Assembly: GCF_022832375.1 (NCBI RefSeq)
Contig: NZ_JALHLG010000016.1
Span: 1 to 64,000, forward strand
Origin: Novosphingobium beihaiense
GTDB lineage: Bacteria > Pseudomonadota > Alphaproteobacteria > Sphingomonadales > Sphingomonadaceae
Reading direction: 5' to 3'
DNA length: 64,000 bases
Shown: positions 34,938-43,189 of the stretch, in pieces
Position numbering within the stretch: the first letter of the stretch is position 1
Layout: each line of letters starts with the position of its first letter
The notes under the pieces: generated by a model
What the model saw: only the letters and a program-made list of their open reading frames with translations
Told to the model about the DNA's origin: nothing
The model's database searches: none
Position numbers and translations under genes: made by a program

Positions 34938-36122
34938 ATGCACAAGAACGTCAATGTCAGGGCCGTTTTTCTGGAATCGCCTACGAAGACGCGTATGACG
35001 CACGGGCAGTATCCCTGTAACGGCAACTATTTCTCGCCCGAAGGCGAAACGCCGACGACGGCGATTATTGCCTCTCACTATACCGCCAGTTGGGCGAACC
35101 ACTATCTGGGTGAGTACGTGGCCCGGCGCGGATACGGCTTTTTGGGCTGGAATACACGCTATGCGGGCGCGCCGGTCGCCACGGGCTTCAACCTCGAAAA
35201 TGCCCTCGTCGATCTTGGCGTCGGCGTGCGCTGGCTGCGCGAAGTGGCGGGCGTGGAAAAGGTGGTTATCCTGGGCAATTCGGGCGGCGCGTCGCTGATG
35301 GGCGCCTATCAGGCGCAGGCGCTTGATCCGCACATCGATCCGGGTGCAGTTCCGGTTGAGGAACTGGAGAGCCTGATCCCGGCGGACATGTACATCTCGC
35401 TGGCGGCGCATCCTGGGCGCGCGCGGATCTTCACCGAATGGCTGGACCCGTCGGTGACGGACGAGAACGATCCGCTGTCCTGCGATCCCGATCTCGACAT
35501 GTACAACCCCAAGAACGGCCCGCCCTATTCGGATGAATTCCTGACGCGTTACCGCGCCGGGCAGGTCGCCCGTAATGAGCGCATTACGGCCTGGGCCGAG
35601 GCGGAGTTGGCGCGGCTGCGCGACGAGCGGCCCAAGGGCGATGGCACGCTGGATGGCAAGGGCACGTTCGGCGCCCCGTCCAAGGACGGCGTGTTCGACC
35701 GGTTCTTTGCGGTCCCGCGCCAGTTTGCCGATCCGCGCTTCCTCGATCTCAGCATCGATCCGTCGAAGCGCCGGGTGGGCTGCTACATGGGCGATCCGCG
35801 CGAATCCAACTATTCGGGCTATGGCCTGGCGCCGATTACGTCAGCACGCGAATGGCTGGCGATGTGGAGCCTGTCCAAGACGCAGGTCTGCATCGAGGAG
35901 CAGCTGCCGCGCATTACCCAGCCCGCGATGGTGATCTTCGCCAACTACGATCAGGGCGTCTACCCAAGCCACGCGCACGCGATCCACGATGCGCTGGGAT
36001 CGAAGGACAAGCGTCTCGTCTTCCTGGACGGTGCCCACTACTTCGAAAGCGATGGCAGCCGGGCCGAACTGGCCAGCGTCATTTCTGACTGGCTCGAAGA
36101 TCACGGCGCGCTGCCGGTCTGA
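34938..36122 (+). CDS. Alpha/beta hydrolase
   Basis: About 394 residues. The nucleophile elbow is in VVILGNSGGAS (near residue 115), the acid is probably in ANYDQGVYP, and the His in FLDGAHYFESDG near the C-terminus. The N-terminal strand IIASHYTASWANHYLGEYVA and the long insertion (residues 140-250) are unlike simple esterases. The substrate is unknown; a ring-fission (C-C) hydrolase or ester hydrolase are options. ATG 34938 has AAAAGGC upstream; an in-frame ATG at 34923 is also possible. Confidence 0.8.
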   Translation: MHKNVNVRAVFLESPTKTRMTHGQYPCNGNYFSPEGETPTTAIIASHYTASWANHYLGEYVARRGYGFLGWNTRYAGAPVATGFNLENALVDLGVGVRWLREVAGVEKVVILGNSGGASLMGAYQAQALDPHIDPGAVPVEELESLIPADMYISLAAHPGRARIFTEWLDPSVTDENDPLSCDPDLDMYNPKNGPPYSDEFLTRYRAGQVARNERITAWAEAELARLRDERPKGDGTLDGKGTFGAPSKDGVFDRFFAVPRQFADPRFLDLSIDPSKRRVGCYMGDPRESNYSGYGLAPITSAREWLAMWSLSKTQVCIEEQLPRITQPAMVIFANYDQGVYPSHAHAIHDALGSKDKRLVFLDGAHYFESDGSRAELASVISDWLEDHGALPV

Positions 36123-36160
36123 CAGGCCGCACGCGCGTTATCGTATAGGCAGGCGGCCTG
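36123..36160 (+). terminator. Hairpin after alpha/beta hydrolase
   Basis: CAGGCCGC pairs with GCGGCCTG immediately after the stop codon, but no T-run follows. A second GC-rich hairpin lies at about 36188-36228. Confidence 0.4.
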
Positions 36161-36246
36161 CACCGTCTGCTGAATGAACCCAAGCCGGGGGCCGGGGCAC
36201 CGCATTGCGGTGGTCCCGGTTCCTGTGCGCATGTTCGGCGTTAGAG

Positions 36247-36280
36247 TTGCGCTCCTTCGGGATGATCGCTAGATATCTAA
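36247..36280 (+). promoter_or_regulatory. Promoter and operator of the second MarR gene
   Basis: TTGCGC (36247-36252), a 17-base spacer and TAGATA (36270-36275) form a plausible promoter. TAGATATCTA, a perfect palindrome within the GATATCTAA family, covers the -10. Transcription would start near 36283, the likely start codon, which would make the mRNA leaderless. Confidence 0.5.
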
Positions 36281-36282
36281 CT

Positions 36283-36765
36283 ATGACTGAGCATGTTATT
36301 TCCAGAAACACCGCTGACGACGATGAATTTGCGACAAGCAAAAGCATAGGCTTTCTTGTCCGCAAGACGCACCGCTCCTTCACGCGCGCGCTGGAAAAGC
36401 GATTGAAAGAACATGATATTTCAATCAGCATGTGGTTCTTTTTGCGGCTGCTGTGGGAAAAGGACGGTCTCAGCCAGAAACAGTGCAGCGAGGAACTGAG
36501 CCTGACTCAGCCAACCACGGTTTCGGCAATGGACAATCTCGAACGGCGCGGCCTGATACAAAGGGTCCGCAATGAGCGGGACCGGCGGCTGACCAATATT
36601 TTCCTCACCGAAAAGGGCCGGGATCTGCGCGGTGAGCTGGTGCATTACGCTGGCGATGTGAACGGCATTGCGACGTCCGGCCTGGACGATTGGGAAACGC
36701 AGGCCCTGCATTCGCTGCTGACGAAGGTGAATGCCGCTCTCGAACAGGATGTGGACGGCGCATAA
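36283..36765 (+). CDS. MarR-family regulator
   Basis: About 160 residues with the MarR fold: SIGFLVRKTHRSFTRALEKR, MWFFLRLLWEKDGLSQKQ, SLTQPTTVSAMDNLERRGLI (recognition helix) and RVRNERDRRLTNIFLTEKG (wing). I choose the ATG at 36283; an in-frame ATG at 36262 lacks a ribosome site. A GATATCTAA palindrome over the -10 suggests autoregulation, and the same site precedes the next operon. It is similar to the MarR at 14317. The inducer is presumably a compound degraded by the following genes. Confidence 0.85.
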   Translation: MTEHVISRNTADDDEFATSKSIGFLVRKTHRSFTRALEKRLKEHDISISMWFFLRLLWEKDGLSQKQCSEELSLTQPTTVSAMDNLERRGLIQRVRNERDRRLTNIFLTEKGRDLRGELVHYAGDVNGIATSGLDDWETQALHSLLTKVNAALEQDVDGA

Positions 36766-37167
36766 AAGCTGTTTCCGCAGGGCTTGAGTTTGCGGAAAAC
36801 TGCGCTTCCATACAATTGCTCGATTTGATTGCGCAGCGTGTGTTTCGCACGATGACGCTTGGCGTTGGTGCAACAAGCATAAAATCTGAAACGAGCCCCC
36901 GCTGATCTGATCTTGTCGAAGGGGAGGGCAGCGCTGTGCCAGCATCCTTCGGAAAGCTCAGTGTGAGCCGAGGGCGGGATGGCCCTTGTTCGTCTTTTCA
37001 CTTTCCACTCCGCGCGTCCAGCCGCGCTGTTTGGCGTGCCTGCCGCGCGGGGTGATCCCGGTTTGGACGGGCGTGCGGGATAAGATTTCGCACAATGGTC
37101 ATTGACCAATATCAGTTCGATATCTAATTAATAGAAAGGATCAGAAATCTGGGGAGAGATTCGAACC
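36766..37167. other. Intergenic region with promoter of the CMD operon
   Basis: 402 bases without a gene. The left part contains dispersed-repeat debris (CTTGTCGAAGG near 36915); the last 70 bases carry the promoter and operator. Confidence 0.55.
37096..37130 (+). promoter_or_regulatory. Promoter with GATATCTAA operator before the CMD operon
   Basis: TTGACC (37102-37107), a 17-base spacer and TAATTA (37125-37130). GATATC ends exactly at the -10. The -35 lies in a second palindrome, TGGTCATTGACCA (37096-37108). Confidence 0.6.
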
Positions 37168-37722
37168 GTGAGCGTCGACAGGATCGCGTTTGAAAGCCTG
37201 CAGGAGCCTCTGGCTGGGCGGCTTTCGCCCAAGGTGGAGCGCCTCGGCTATTTCGGGGAATTCTTTCAGTGCACTGCGCACCAGCCCGAAGCGCTCGATG
37301 CGTTCATGGTCTTCACCGAAGCCTTGCAGGATGCCTTGCCCAAGAAACTGGTCGAGGTGGTGTCTCTCACCGTCGCGAACTGGTGCCGCAACAGCTACGA
37401 GCGCAACCAGCACGAGCGGCTCAGCGTGCGCCTTGGCTATGGCCGTGACTGGGTAGCGGCAGTGGGAGCGCTGCGTCCTGAGGATCAGCCGCTTTTGTCC
37501 GGTGACGAACGGCTCGTGCAGCGCACGGCCTTGTCGGTTCTCGAAACCCAGGGGCACGAAACGGCCCCGTTGTTCGCCCGGCTGGTGGAGGTGCTGGGCC
37601 AGCAGCAGGCCATCGCCGTGCTCATGCTGACCGGGCGCTACTTCGTGCATGCCAGCGTGGTGAACACGCTGCAGCTTGCCGCGCCCGTCCCCTCAATTTT
37701 TGAAGATGGATTTACCGGATGA
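37168..37722 (+). CDS. Carboxymuconolactone decarboxylase/AhpD-family protein
   Basis: 184 residues, all-helical. VEVVSLTVANWCRNSYERNQ and HERLSVRLGYG match the CMD core, where the Tyr-Glu...His set forms the active site; there is no AhpD-type CxxC. It starts at GTG with GGGGAGAG upstream. It overlaps the next gene by four bases. A decarboxylation or tautomerisation of a ring-cleavage product would suit the family and the operon, which is inference. Confidence 0.82.
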   Translation: MSVDRIAFESLQEPLAGRLSPKVERLGYFGEFFQCTAHQPEALDAFMVFTEALQDALPKKLVEVVSLTVANWCRNSYERNQHERLSVRLGYGRDWVAAVGALRPEDQPLLSGDERLVQRTALSVLETQGHETAPLFARLVEVLGQQQAIAVLMLTGRYFVHASVVNTLQLAAPVPSIFEDGFTG

Positions 37723-38735
37723 GTGATCACGCCCCCCTCTGGATCAAGGAAGCGGAAATCGTTTCGCTGATGGACCTTCACGCCGCCATCGGCGCGCTGG
37801 AAGCCGACCTGCGATCGCAGGCGGCAGGCGCGGCGATCAACATGGGCAAAACCCACGCTTCGTGGGCGGGCGGCAGCACGCTGCATGCCATCGGCGCAGT
37901 GTTTGAGGCCGATGGCGTCGTTGGCACCAAGACCTGGGCCCATACCGAAGGCGGCGCGACCCCGCTGCTGATCCTCTGGAATTCCGATACCGGCGCGCTG
38001 CTGGCGATTATCGAGGCCTTTGCAATGGGCCAGATGCGCACGGCCTCCGTCTCGGCGGTTGCCACGCGGTACCTGTCCGTGGACGCGGCGGATACCTTCG
38101 CGCTGATCGGCACGGGCAAGCAGGCGCTCGCCCAACTGGCCGCCGTGGCTGCCGTGCGCCCGCTCAAGGACGTACGGATCTGGGGACGTAACACCGAAAA
38201 GCGCGATGCCTTTGCCGAGCAGGCAAGGGGGCTGGGCTATGACTTTCGCGTCAACACGCCGGGCACGGTGGCCGAGGCGGTAGACGGTGCGGCGATCGTC
38301 ACCACTGTCACCCGGGCGCGCGAACCGTTCCTGACGGCGGACATGGTCGCGCCGGGCACGCATATCAATGCCGTAGGCGCCATTACCGGCGAGCGGCAGG
38401 AACTGGCGCAGGACGTTTTCCCGCGCGCCTCCGTGATCGCGGCGGACGATCCCGGCGCTGTGCGCAGGCTTTCGTCCGAACTCATTCGCTATCTGGGGGA
38501 TGCGGGTGACTGGTCCACGGTGCGGCCGCTGGCCGATGTCGTAGCGGGGGCCGCAAGCAGGCCGCAGTCATGCGATCTCACCATTTTCAAATCCATGGGC
38601 ATGGGGATCTCCGATCTCTCGCTCGGCGTCGAAATCTACCGGCGCGCCCGCGCGGCCGGTCTTGGAACCGATGTCGCCACGCCCGTCCGTTCAAAGCCCC
38701 ACCTCGGGCCACTCCAATCAGTAGGGGATGCATAA
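37719..38735 (+). CDS. Ornithine cyclodeaminase/mu-crystallin-family protein
   Basis: 338 residues with a Rossmann fold (FALIGTGKQALAQLAAVAAV near 130), TKTWAHTEGG, EAFAMGQMRTASVSAVAT and HINAVGAITGERQEL. The family includes cyclodeaminases, ketimine reductases, alanine dehydrogenases and tauropine-type enzymes using NAD(P). Arg and Asp residues of the catalytic region look present (MRTAS, ADDPG). Its presence among ring-cleavage genes is unusual and could mean a nitrogen-containing substrate, or a keto/enol reduction. The ATG overlaps the CMD stop (ATGA). Confidence 0.87.
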   Translation: MSDHAPLWIKEAEIVSLMDLHAAIGALEADLRSQAAGAAINMGKTHASWAGGSTLHAIGAVFEADGVVGTKTWAHTEGGATPLLILWNSDTGALLAIIEAFAMGQMRTASVSAVATRYLSVDAADTFALIGTGKQALAQLAAVAAVRPLKDVRIWGRNTEKRDAFAEQARGLGYDFRVNTPGTVAEAVDGAAIVTTVTRAREPFLTADMVAPGTHINAVGAITGERQELAQDVFPRASVIAADDPGAVRRLSSELIRYLGDAGDWSTVRPLADVVAGAASRPQSCDLTIFKSMGMGISDLSLGVEIYRRARAAGLGTDVATPVRSKPHLGPLQSVGDA

Positions 38736-38736
38736 G

Positions 38737-39843
38737 ATGAAAGTCGATTTCGATCAGGCCAGCGCGGGCTTCGCGCCGCTTCATGCGATGACCGAGCCGG
38801 ATGCGAAGAAATGGGCGCCGGTGCTGATCTCCAAGGCGCAGATCGATGCGGAAATCGAACGTCTGGCTAGCCTTCCCAATGCCGAGGCGGGGCGCCGCTC
38901 CTCGCTGATCGTGCACCCCGATGCGCTGCCCGGCGCGCCGGGGCTGGCGCCGGGGATCTGCGTCACGCTATCGGTTCTCAAGCCCGGCGAGCGGACCGAA
39001 CCGTTTCGCCACAATGCCACCGAAGTGAACTTCTGCATTCGCGGGCAGGGCCGGGCCGTGGTGGCTGGCCGGGCGATGGCGTTCAGGCAGTATGACGTGT
39101 GGAACACGCCGTCCTATGCCATCTACACGCGCGAGAACGATGGCGACGATCTCCAGGTCATGCTGACCTACAACAATTCGCCGGTCCTCAAGTTCATGAA
39201 CGTCTACTTCGCCGAGCACAATCCGCCGATGCTTTCCGCCGTCGAAGAGGCGGCTGCGGAGGAAGAGGATGGCCGCAAGACAAGCCCCTACGGCACGTTC
39301 CAGATCGGTGACGACGGCGCGATGCTCATGCCTTACGAACGGCTGATCAATCCACCTGCAGTGGAAGCCAATCCGCTGTTCTGGCCCTGGGAAAAGGTAG
39401 AGGCCGAACTCGGCAAGCTGGCCGATCTGGGGCAGAACTATGTCGGGCGCCGCCTGTACCTGCTCTACAATCCGATGACGGGGCGCACCAACGGCACGAC
39501 GCCCAGCTTCTTTTCGACCATCACCATCCGCCCGCCCAGGATCGTGGACCGGCCGCACCGGCACACGTCCGCTGCGATCAATTACTACTTCAAGGGATCG
39601 GGCCGCAGTTCGGTGGCGGGCAATGTCTATGAATGGAGCGCGGGAGACCTGATGCTTTCCGCGCCCGGCTGGGCCGTGCACAATCACGCCTCCTATGACG
39701 ACTATGTCTATGAACTGACGGTGCAGGACCAGCCGCTCAACATCGCGATGGAATCGCTGCTGTGGCAGGAGAGCATGAAAGAGCCGCCGATCCTGCTCGG
39801 CACCCATGCTGGTTTCGATACCAACCGCGCGGTGGTGGGGTGA
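38737..39843 (+). CDS. Bicupin, gentisate 1,2-dioxygenase-like
   Basis: 368 residues with two cupin domains. The first (around 85-150: FRHNATEVNFCIRGQG) has only one clear His. The second (around 265-330) keeps a full set: RPHRHTSAAINYYFKGSG and WAVHNHASYDD. In gentisate dioxygenases the PHRHT-type motif is the Fe(II) site, so this is a plausible ring-cleaving dioxygenase, but with the active cupin at the C-terminal end. Substrate unknown. ATG 38737 has GGGGATG upstream; an ATG at 38728 overlaps the preceding gene. Confidence 0.82.
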   Translation: MKVDFDQASAGFAPLHAMTEPDAKKWAPVLISKAQIDAEIERLASLPNAEAGRRSSLIVHPDALPGAPGLAPGICVTLSVLKPGERTEPFRHNATEVNFCIRGQGRAVVAGRAMAFRQYDVWNTPSYAIYTRENDGDDLQVMLTYNNSPVLKFMNVYFAEHNPPMLSAVEEAAAEEEDGRKTSPYGTFQIGDDGAMLMPYERLINPPAVEANPLFWPWEKVEAELGKLADLGQNYVGRRLYLLYNPMTGRTNGTTPSFFSTITIRPPRIVDRPHRHTSAAINYYFKGSGRSSVAGNVYEWSAGDLMLSAPGWAVHNHASYDDYVYELTVQDQPLNIAMESLLWQESMKEPPILLGTHAGFDTNRAVVG

Positions 39844-39847
39844 GGCC

Positions 39848-40774
39848 ATGATCGAACTCAAGCCCGATTTCCTGCGCGGCTCCTATCCGCCGGTCATCAC
39901 TCCGTTCACCGCCGATGGCGCGGTCGATTACGATGCTTATGCGGGCCTTGTGGAATTCCAGATCCGCGAGGGCAGCCATGGCATCGTCGTCAACGGCACT
40001 ACGGCGGAACCCAGCCTGCTGACGGTCGAGGAGCGTCAGCGCTTGCTCGAAAAGGCGCTGGAAGTGGTGGACAAGCGCATTCCGGTCGTTGCGGCGACCG
40101 GTTCGCAGAGTCACGCCGAAACTGCTGCCTTGACCGATCATGCCACGAAGGCGGGGGCGGATGCGTTGCTGGTGGTGACGCCGTACTACGTGCGCCCGCC
40201 GCAGCGCGGGCTGGTTGCCTATTTCAGCGATATCGGTGCGCGCACCGATCTGCCGGTGATGATGTACCACATTCCGGGCCGCGCCGCCGTGACGGTTCCC
40301 ATCGATACGCTGGAAACGATCGCGGCGGCCACGCCCAACTTCGTGGGCATGAAGCACGCAGCGGTGGACATGGGTTTGATGACCGAGGCTATCGACAGCT
40401 TCGGTCCGGACTTCCGCGTCTTTGTGGGGCTTGAGGAATTGAGCTTTCCGATGATGGCAATGGGTGCGTGCGGTATGGTCAATGCCGTGAGCAACATCGC
40501 GCCGGGCCCGATCGCGCAACTGTTCGAGGCCGTCAATCGCGGCGATCTGGCGGAAGCGCGGCGGCTGCACTACGCGCTGTTCGATCTCAACCGGGCGGTG
40601 TTCTTCGACACCAATCCGATTGCAATCAAGTACATGGCCAAGAAGCTGGGCATTCTTGCCGAAAATCACCACCGCTTGCCGATGATGCCCGCCACGCCGG
40701 ACGTGGAAAGGCGGCTCGACGCCGTTCTGGCCAAGGCTGGTCTGATCTCTCAGCAGGAAACGGAATACGCCTGA
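39848..40774 (+). CDS. Dihydrodipicolinate synthase/N-acetylneuraminate lyase-family aldolase
   Basis: A 308-residue class I aldolase fold. NGTTAEPSLLTVEERQRL is the GTTGE-like block; the tyrosine region is VVTPYYVRPPQ, with MMYHIPGRAAVTV; the Schiff-base lysine is in FVGMKHAAVD. It condenses or cleaves a 2-oxo acid (usually pyruvate). In aromatic pathways this family includes hydratase-aldolases releasing pyruvate. Here it follows a putative dioxygenase and precedes dienelactone hydrolase, and is coupled to it by TGATG. Confidence 0.9.
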   Translation: MIELKPDFLRGSYPPVITPFTADGAVDYDAYAGLVEFQIREGSHGIVVNGTTAEPSLLTVEERQRLLEKALEVVDKRIPVVAATGSQSHAETAALTDHATKAGADALLVVTPYYVRPPQRGLVAYFSDIGARTDLPVMMYHIPGRAAVTVPIDTLETIAAATPNFVGMKHAAVDMGLMTEAIDSFGPDFRVFVGLEELSFPMMAMGACGMVNAVSNIAPGPIAQLFEAVNRGDLAEARRLHYALFDLNRAVFFDTNPIAIKYMAKKLGILAENHHRLPMMPATPDVERRLDAVLAKAGLISQQETEYA

Positions 40775-41469
40775 TGGCAGGGTCTATGGTAACGCTGACG
40801 TCCTTCGACGGGCGAGAATTCTCTGCCTATCTGGCCAAGGCCGATGCGTCCGGAGCTTCGGGTATCGTCATCCTCCAGGAGATTTTCGGCATCAACACGT
40901 TCGTGCGTGAGGCGGCGGACCGTTTCGCGGCGGCCGGGTACAACGTGATCGCGCCGGACCTGTTCTGGCGCCAGGAGCCGGGGCTGCAACTTAATCCCGG
41001 GTCTGAGGAAGACCGTGCCCGGGCGATGGGCCTGATGAAGAATCTGGACGAAGACGCAGCCATGCGCGATGCGGCGAGTTCCGCGGCCTGGCTGCGTGAT
41101 GCCATGGCGTGCGAGCGGGTCGGTGCCGTGGGATACTGCCTGGGAGGCAAGCTGGCCTATCTGGCGGCGATGGACCCGGCTTTCGATGCGACCGTGGCCT
41201 ATTACGGCGTCGCCATCCAGTCGGCGCTTGCCAAGGCGGATGGAATCCGGGCGCCGCTGCTGCTCCACATCGCGGCCGAGGACACGCTGTGCCCGCCGGA
41301 AGCTCAGGCGCAGATCGTAGAGGCTCTGGAGCCCAAGGGCGTCAGGATCACGACCCATGCGGGCGCGGGGCATGCCTTCGCGCGGTACAATACACCGGCC
41401 TATAACGCGGCCGCCGCAGAACCGGCTGACAGCGAGACATCCGAATTTCTGACGGAATATCTGAAATAG
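40774..41469 (+). CDS. Dienelactone hydrolase family protein
   Basis: 231 residues. The catalytic Cys is in VGAVGYCLGGK, the Asp in IAAEDTLCPP, and the His in AGAGHAFARYN: the Cys-Asp-His triad of dienelactone hydrolases is complete. LQEIFGINTFVREAADRFA is the typical N-terminal block. It would open a lactone formed in the pathway. It overlaps the aldolase stop, last of five tightly packed genes. Confidence 0.9.
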   Translation: MAGSMVTLTSFDGREFSAYLAKADASGASGIVILQEIFGINTFVREAADRFAAAGYNVIAPDLFWRQEPGLQLNPGSEEDRARAMGLMKNLDEDAAMRDAASSAAWLRDAMACERVGAVGYCLGGKLAYLAAMDPAFDATVAYYGVAIQSALAKADGIRAPLLLHIAAEDTLCPPEAQAQIVEALEPKGVRITTHAGAGHAFARYNTPAYNAAAAEPADSETSEFLTEYLK

Positions 41470-41487
41470 ACATTTGTATCGAAAATT

Positions 41488-41503
41488 ACTTCGTTGTAGA
41501 ACT
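41488..41503. promoter_or_regulatory. ACTTC-type site upstream of azoreductase gene
   Basis: ACTTCGTTGTAGAACT resembles the pht-type palindrome (12 of 16), and also contains TTGTAGAAC, related to the GntR motif. Its assignment is ambiguous. Confidence 0.3.
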
Positions 41504-41561
41504 ATGTAAAAGCATGCCGCCTGGACGGCGTTGAGCAACATGCATCATAGGGGAGAGAGGC

Positions 41562-42176
41562 GTGAAAGTCCTGCACATCGATAGCAGTGTTCTGGGTGAA
41601 AATTCGGTCAGCCGGAAGATTTCGGCTGGCGTCATGGTAAAGCTGAAGGCTGCACAGCCTGATGCTGACGTGCTCTATCGTGATCTTGCTGTCGATACGG
41701 TTCCCCACCTGTCGGGTGCATATCTGGCGGCCTCGCAGGGTATGACCAGCGAGCATGAGCCGGAACTGCAGGCCGATCTCGCCATTGGCGAGGCAGTGCT
41801 GGAAGAGTTTCTGGAGGCCGATGCCGTCGTGATCGGCGTGGCGTTCTACAACCTCACGGTGTCGAGCCAGTTGAAGGCCTGGCTGGACCGGATCATGATC
41901 GTGGGCAAGACGTTCAAATATTCCGCTCAGGGTGAACTGCAAGGGATGATGGGCAGCAAGCGCGTCATTCTGGGCATTTCGCGCGGCGGCATCTATCTGG
42001 AAGGTACGCCCGGCGGCGCCATCGAGCATTGCGAGACTTTCCTGAAAGCCATCTTCGCTTTCATCGGCGTGACCAACCTGGACATCATCGTTGCCGACGG
42101 CGTGAACGTGGGGCCGGAGCATCGCGCGCAAGCTCTGGAGCATGTCGACAAGGAACTCGCGTTGCTCTCGTTTTGA
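41562..42176 (+). CDS. FMN-dependent NADH-azoreductase (AzoR-like)
   Basis: 204 residues of the flavodoxin-like fold. MKVLHIDSSVLGENSVSRK is the FMN phosphate-binding N-terminus, YNLTVSSQLKAWLDRIMIVG the isoalloxazine contact region, and ISRGGIY follows. GTG start with GGGGAGAGAGGC. These enzymes reduce quinones and azo or nitro compounds with NAD(P)H. A quinone-reducing role beside a ring-cleavage operon is likely; azo dyes are only the family's name-giving substrate. Confidence 0.88.
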   Translation: MKVLHIDSSVLGENSVSRKISAGVMVKLKAAQPDADVLYRDLAVDTVPHLSGAYLAASQGMTSEHEPELQADLAIGEAVLEEFLEADAVVIGVAFYNLTVSSQLKAWLDRIMIVGKTFKYSAQGELQGMMGSKRVILGISRGGIYLEGTPGGAIEHCETFLKAIFAFIGVTNLDIIVADGVNVGPEHRAQALEHVDKELALLSF

Positions 42177-42192
42177 CGAGGGATTAGTTCCT

Positions 42193-42243
42193 ATTTTACC
42201 CGGGTTATATTGACTGAATAAAACACCCGGGTAAAATTATGGG
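42193..42243 (+). promoter_or_regulatory. Promoter flanked by a 13-base inverted repeat
   Basis: ATTTTACCCGGGT (42193-42205) and ACCCGGGTAAAAT (42225-42237) are exact reverse complements around TTGACT (-35, 42210-42215); the right arm contains TAAAAT (-10, 42232-42237). Each arm contains the self-symmetric ACCCGGGT. A TetR-type regulator would be expected. The start site would fall at the ATG. Confidence 0.65.
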
Positions 42244-43143
42244 ATGATGTTACCCAGTGCCCATTCCGCCGGTATTGCCTTTGAGAGTTTCGGCGAGGAA
42301 GCGAACGAGACCATCCTGCTGATCGCGGGGCTTGGCACCACGATGCTGCGCTGGAGCGTGCCGTTCTGTGAGAGGTTGGCGGCTCGCGGATACCGCGTGA
42401 TCCGCTTTGACAACCGTGACAGCGGGCGTTCCGCGCATTTCAGCTCCTTCCCGCCGCCCGATTTCGGGGAATTGGCGCGTGTGCTCATGGCTGGGGAGCA
42501 GCCGACGGTTCCCTATACCCTGGCCGATATGGCCGCCGATGCCATCACTCTGCTTGACCGGCTGGGTATTGCGCGTGCGCATGTGGCGGGACGTTCCATG
42601 GGCGGAATGATCGCCCAGATCACGGCCAGCGACTATCCCGCCCGGGTGCTTTCGCTGACATCGATCATGTCCAGCACCGGCAATCCGGCGTTACCTCAGG
42701 CGGCGCCCGGTATCATGGCGCTGATGATGCGGCCCGTACCTGTTCCAGCGGCCGATCTGGACGGATTTCTGGAACATGGCGTTGCTTTCGCCCGGTGCAT
42801 TGCCGGAAGCGGCGCGCCGTTCGACGCGGCCGCGCACCGCACCTTGCTGCTGGAAGAATTGAAGCGCGGGCATGCTCCCGGGGGCGCCGCACGGCAGGTT
42901 GCCGCGATGGCCGTTAGCGGAGACCGGAGGGCGAGACTGAGAACCATCGCCGTACCGGCACTAGTGATCCATGGAGCCGAGGATCCGTTGATCCCGTCTG
43001 CTGGCGGGGTGGAAACGGCCGCGATGATACCCGATGCCGAATTGCTCCTGATCGAAGGGATGGGGCATGATATCCCTGCGCAATTCGAAGGGCGGATTGC
43101 CGATGCCATTCATCAGACCGCGCGAAAAGGGGCTACGGCGTGA
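42244..43143 (+). CDS. Alpha/beta hydrolase
   Basis: 299 residues. LIAGLGTTMLRWS is the oxyanion strand, RFDNRDSGRS a typical block, the nucleophile Ser is in AHVAGRSMGGMIAQ, the Asp in IHGAEDPLIP and the His in EGMGHDIP. This pattern fits methyl-esterase and enol-lactonase-like hydrolases. There is no ribosome site before the ATG pair at 42244 and 42247, and the promoter suggests leaderless translation. Substrate unknown. Confidence 0.88.
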   Translation: MMLPSAHSAGIAFESFGEEANETILLIAGLGTTMLRWSVPFCERLAARGYRVIRFDNRDSGRSAHFSSFPPPDFGELARVLMAGEQPTVPYTLADMAADAITLLDRLGIARAHVAGRSMGGMIAQITASDYPARVLSLTSIMSSTGNPALPQAAPGIMALMMRPVPVPAADLDGFLEHGVAFARCIAGSGAPFDAAAHRTLLLEELKRGHAPGGAARQVAAMAVSGDRRARLRTIAVPALVIHGAEDPLIPSAGGVETAAMIPDAELLLIEGMGHDIPAQFEGRIADAIHQTARKGATA

Positions 43144-43189
43144 AACGCGGAAGCCCCCTGAAGCATCGACGTGAAAGGGCGTGCTGTCC

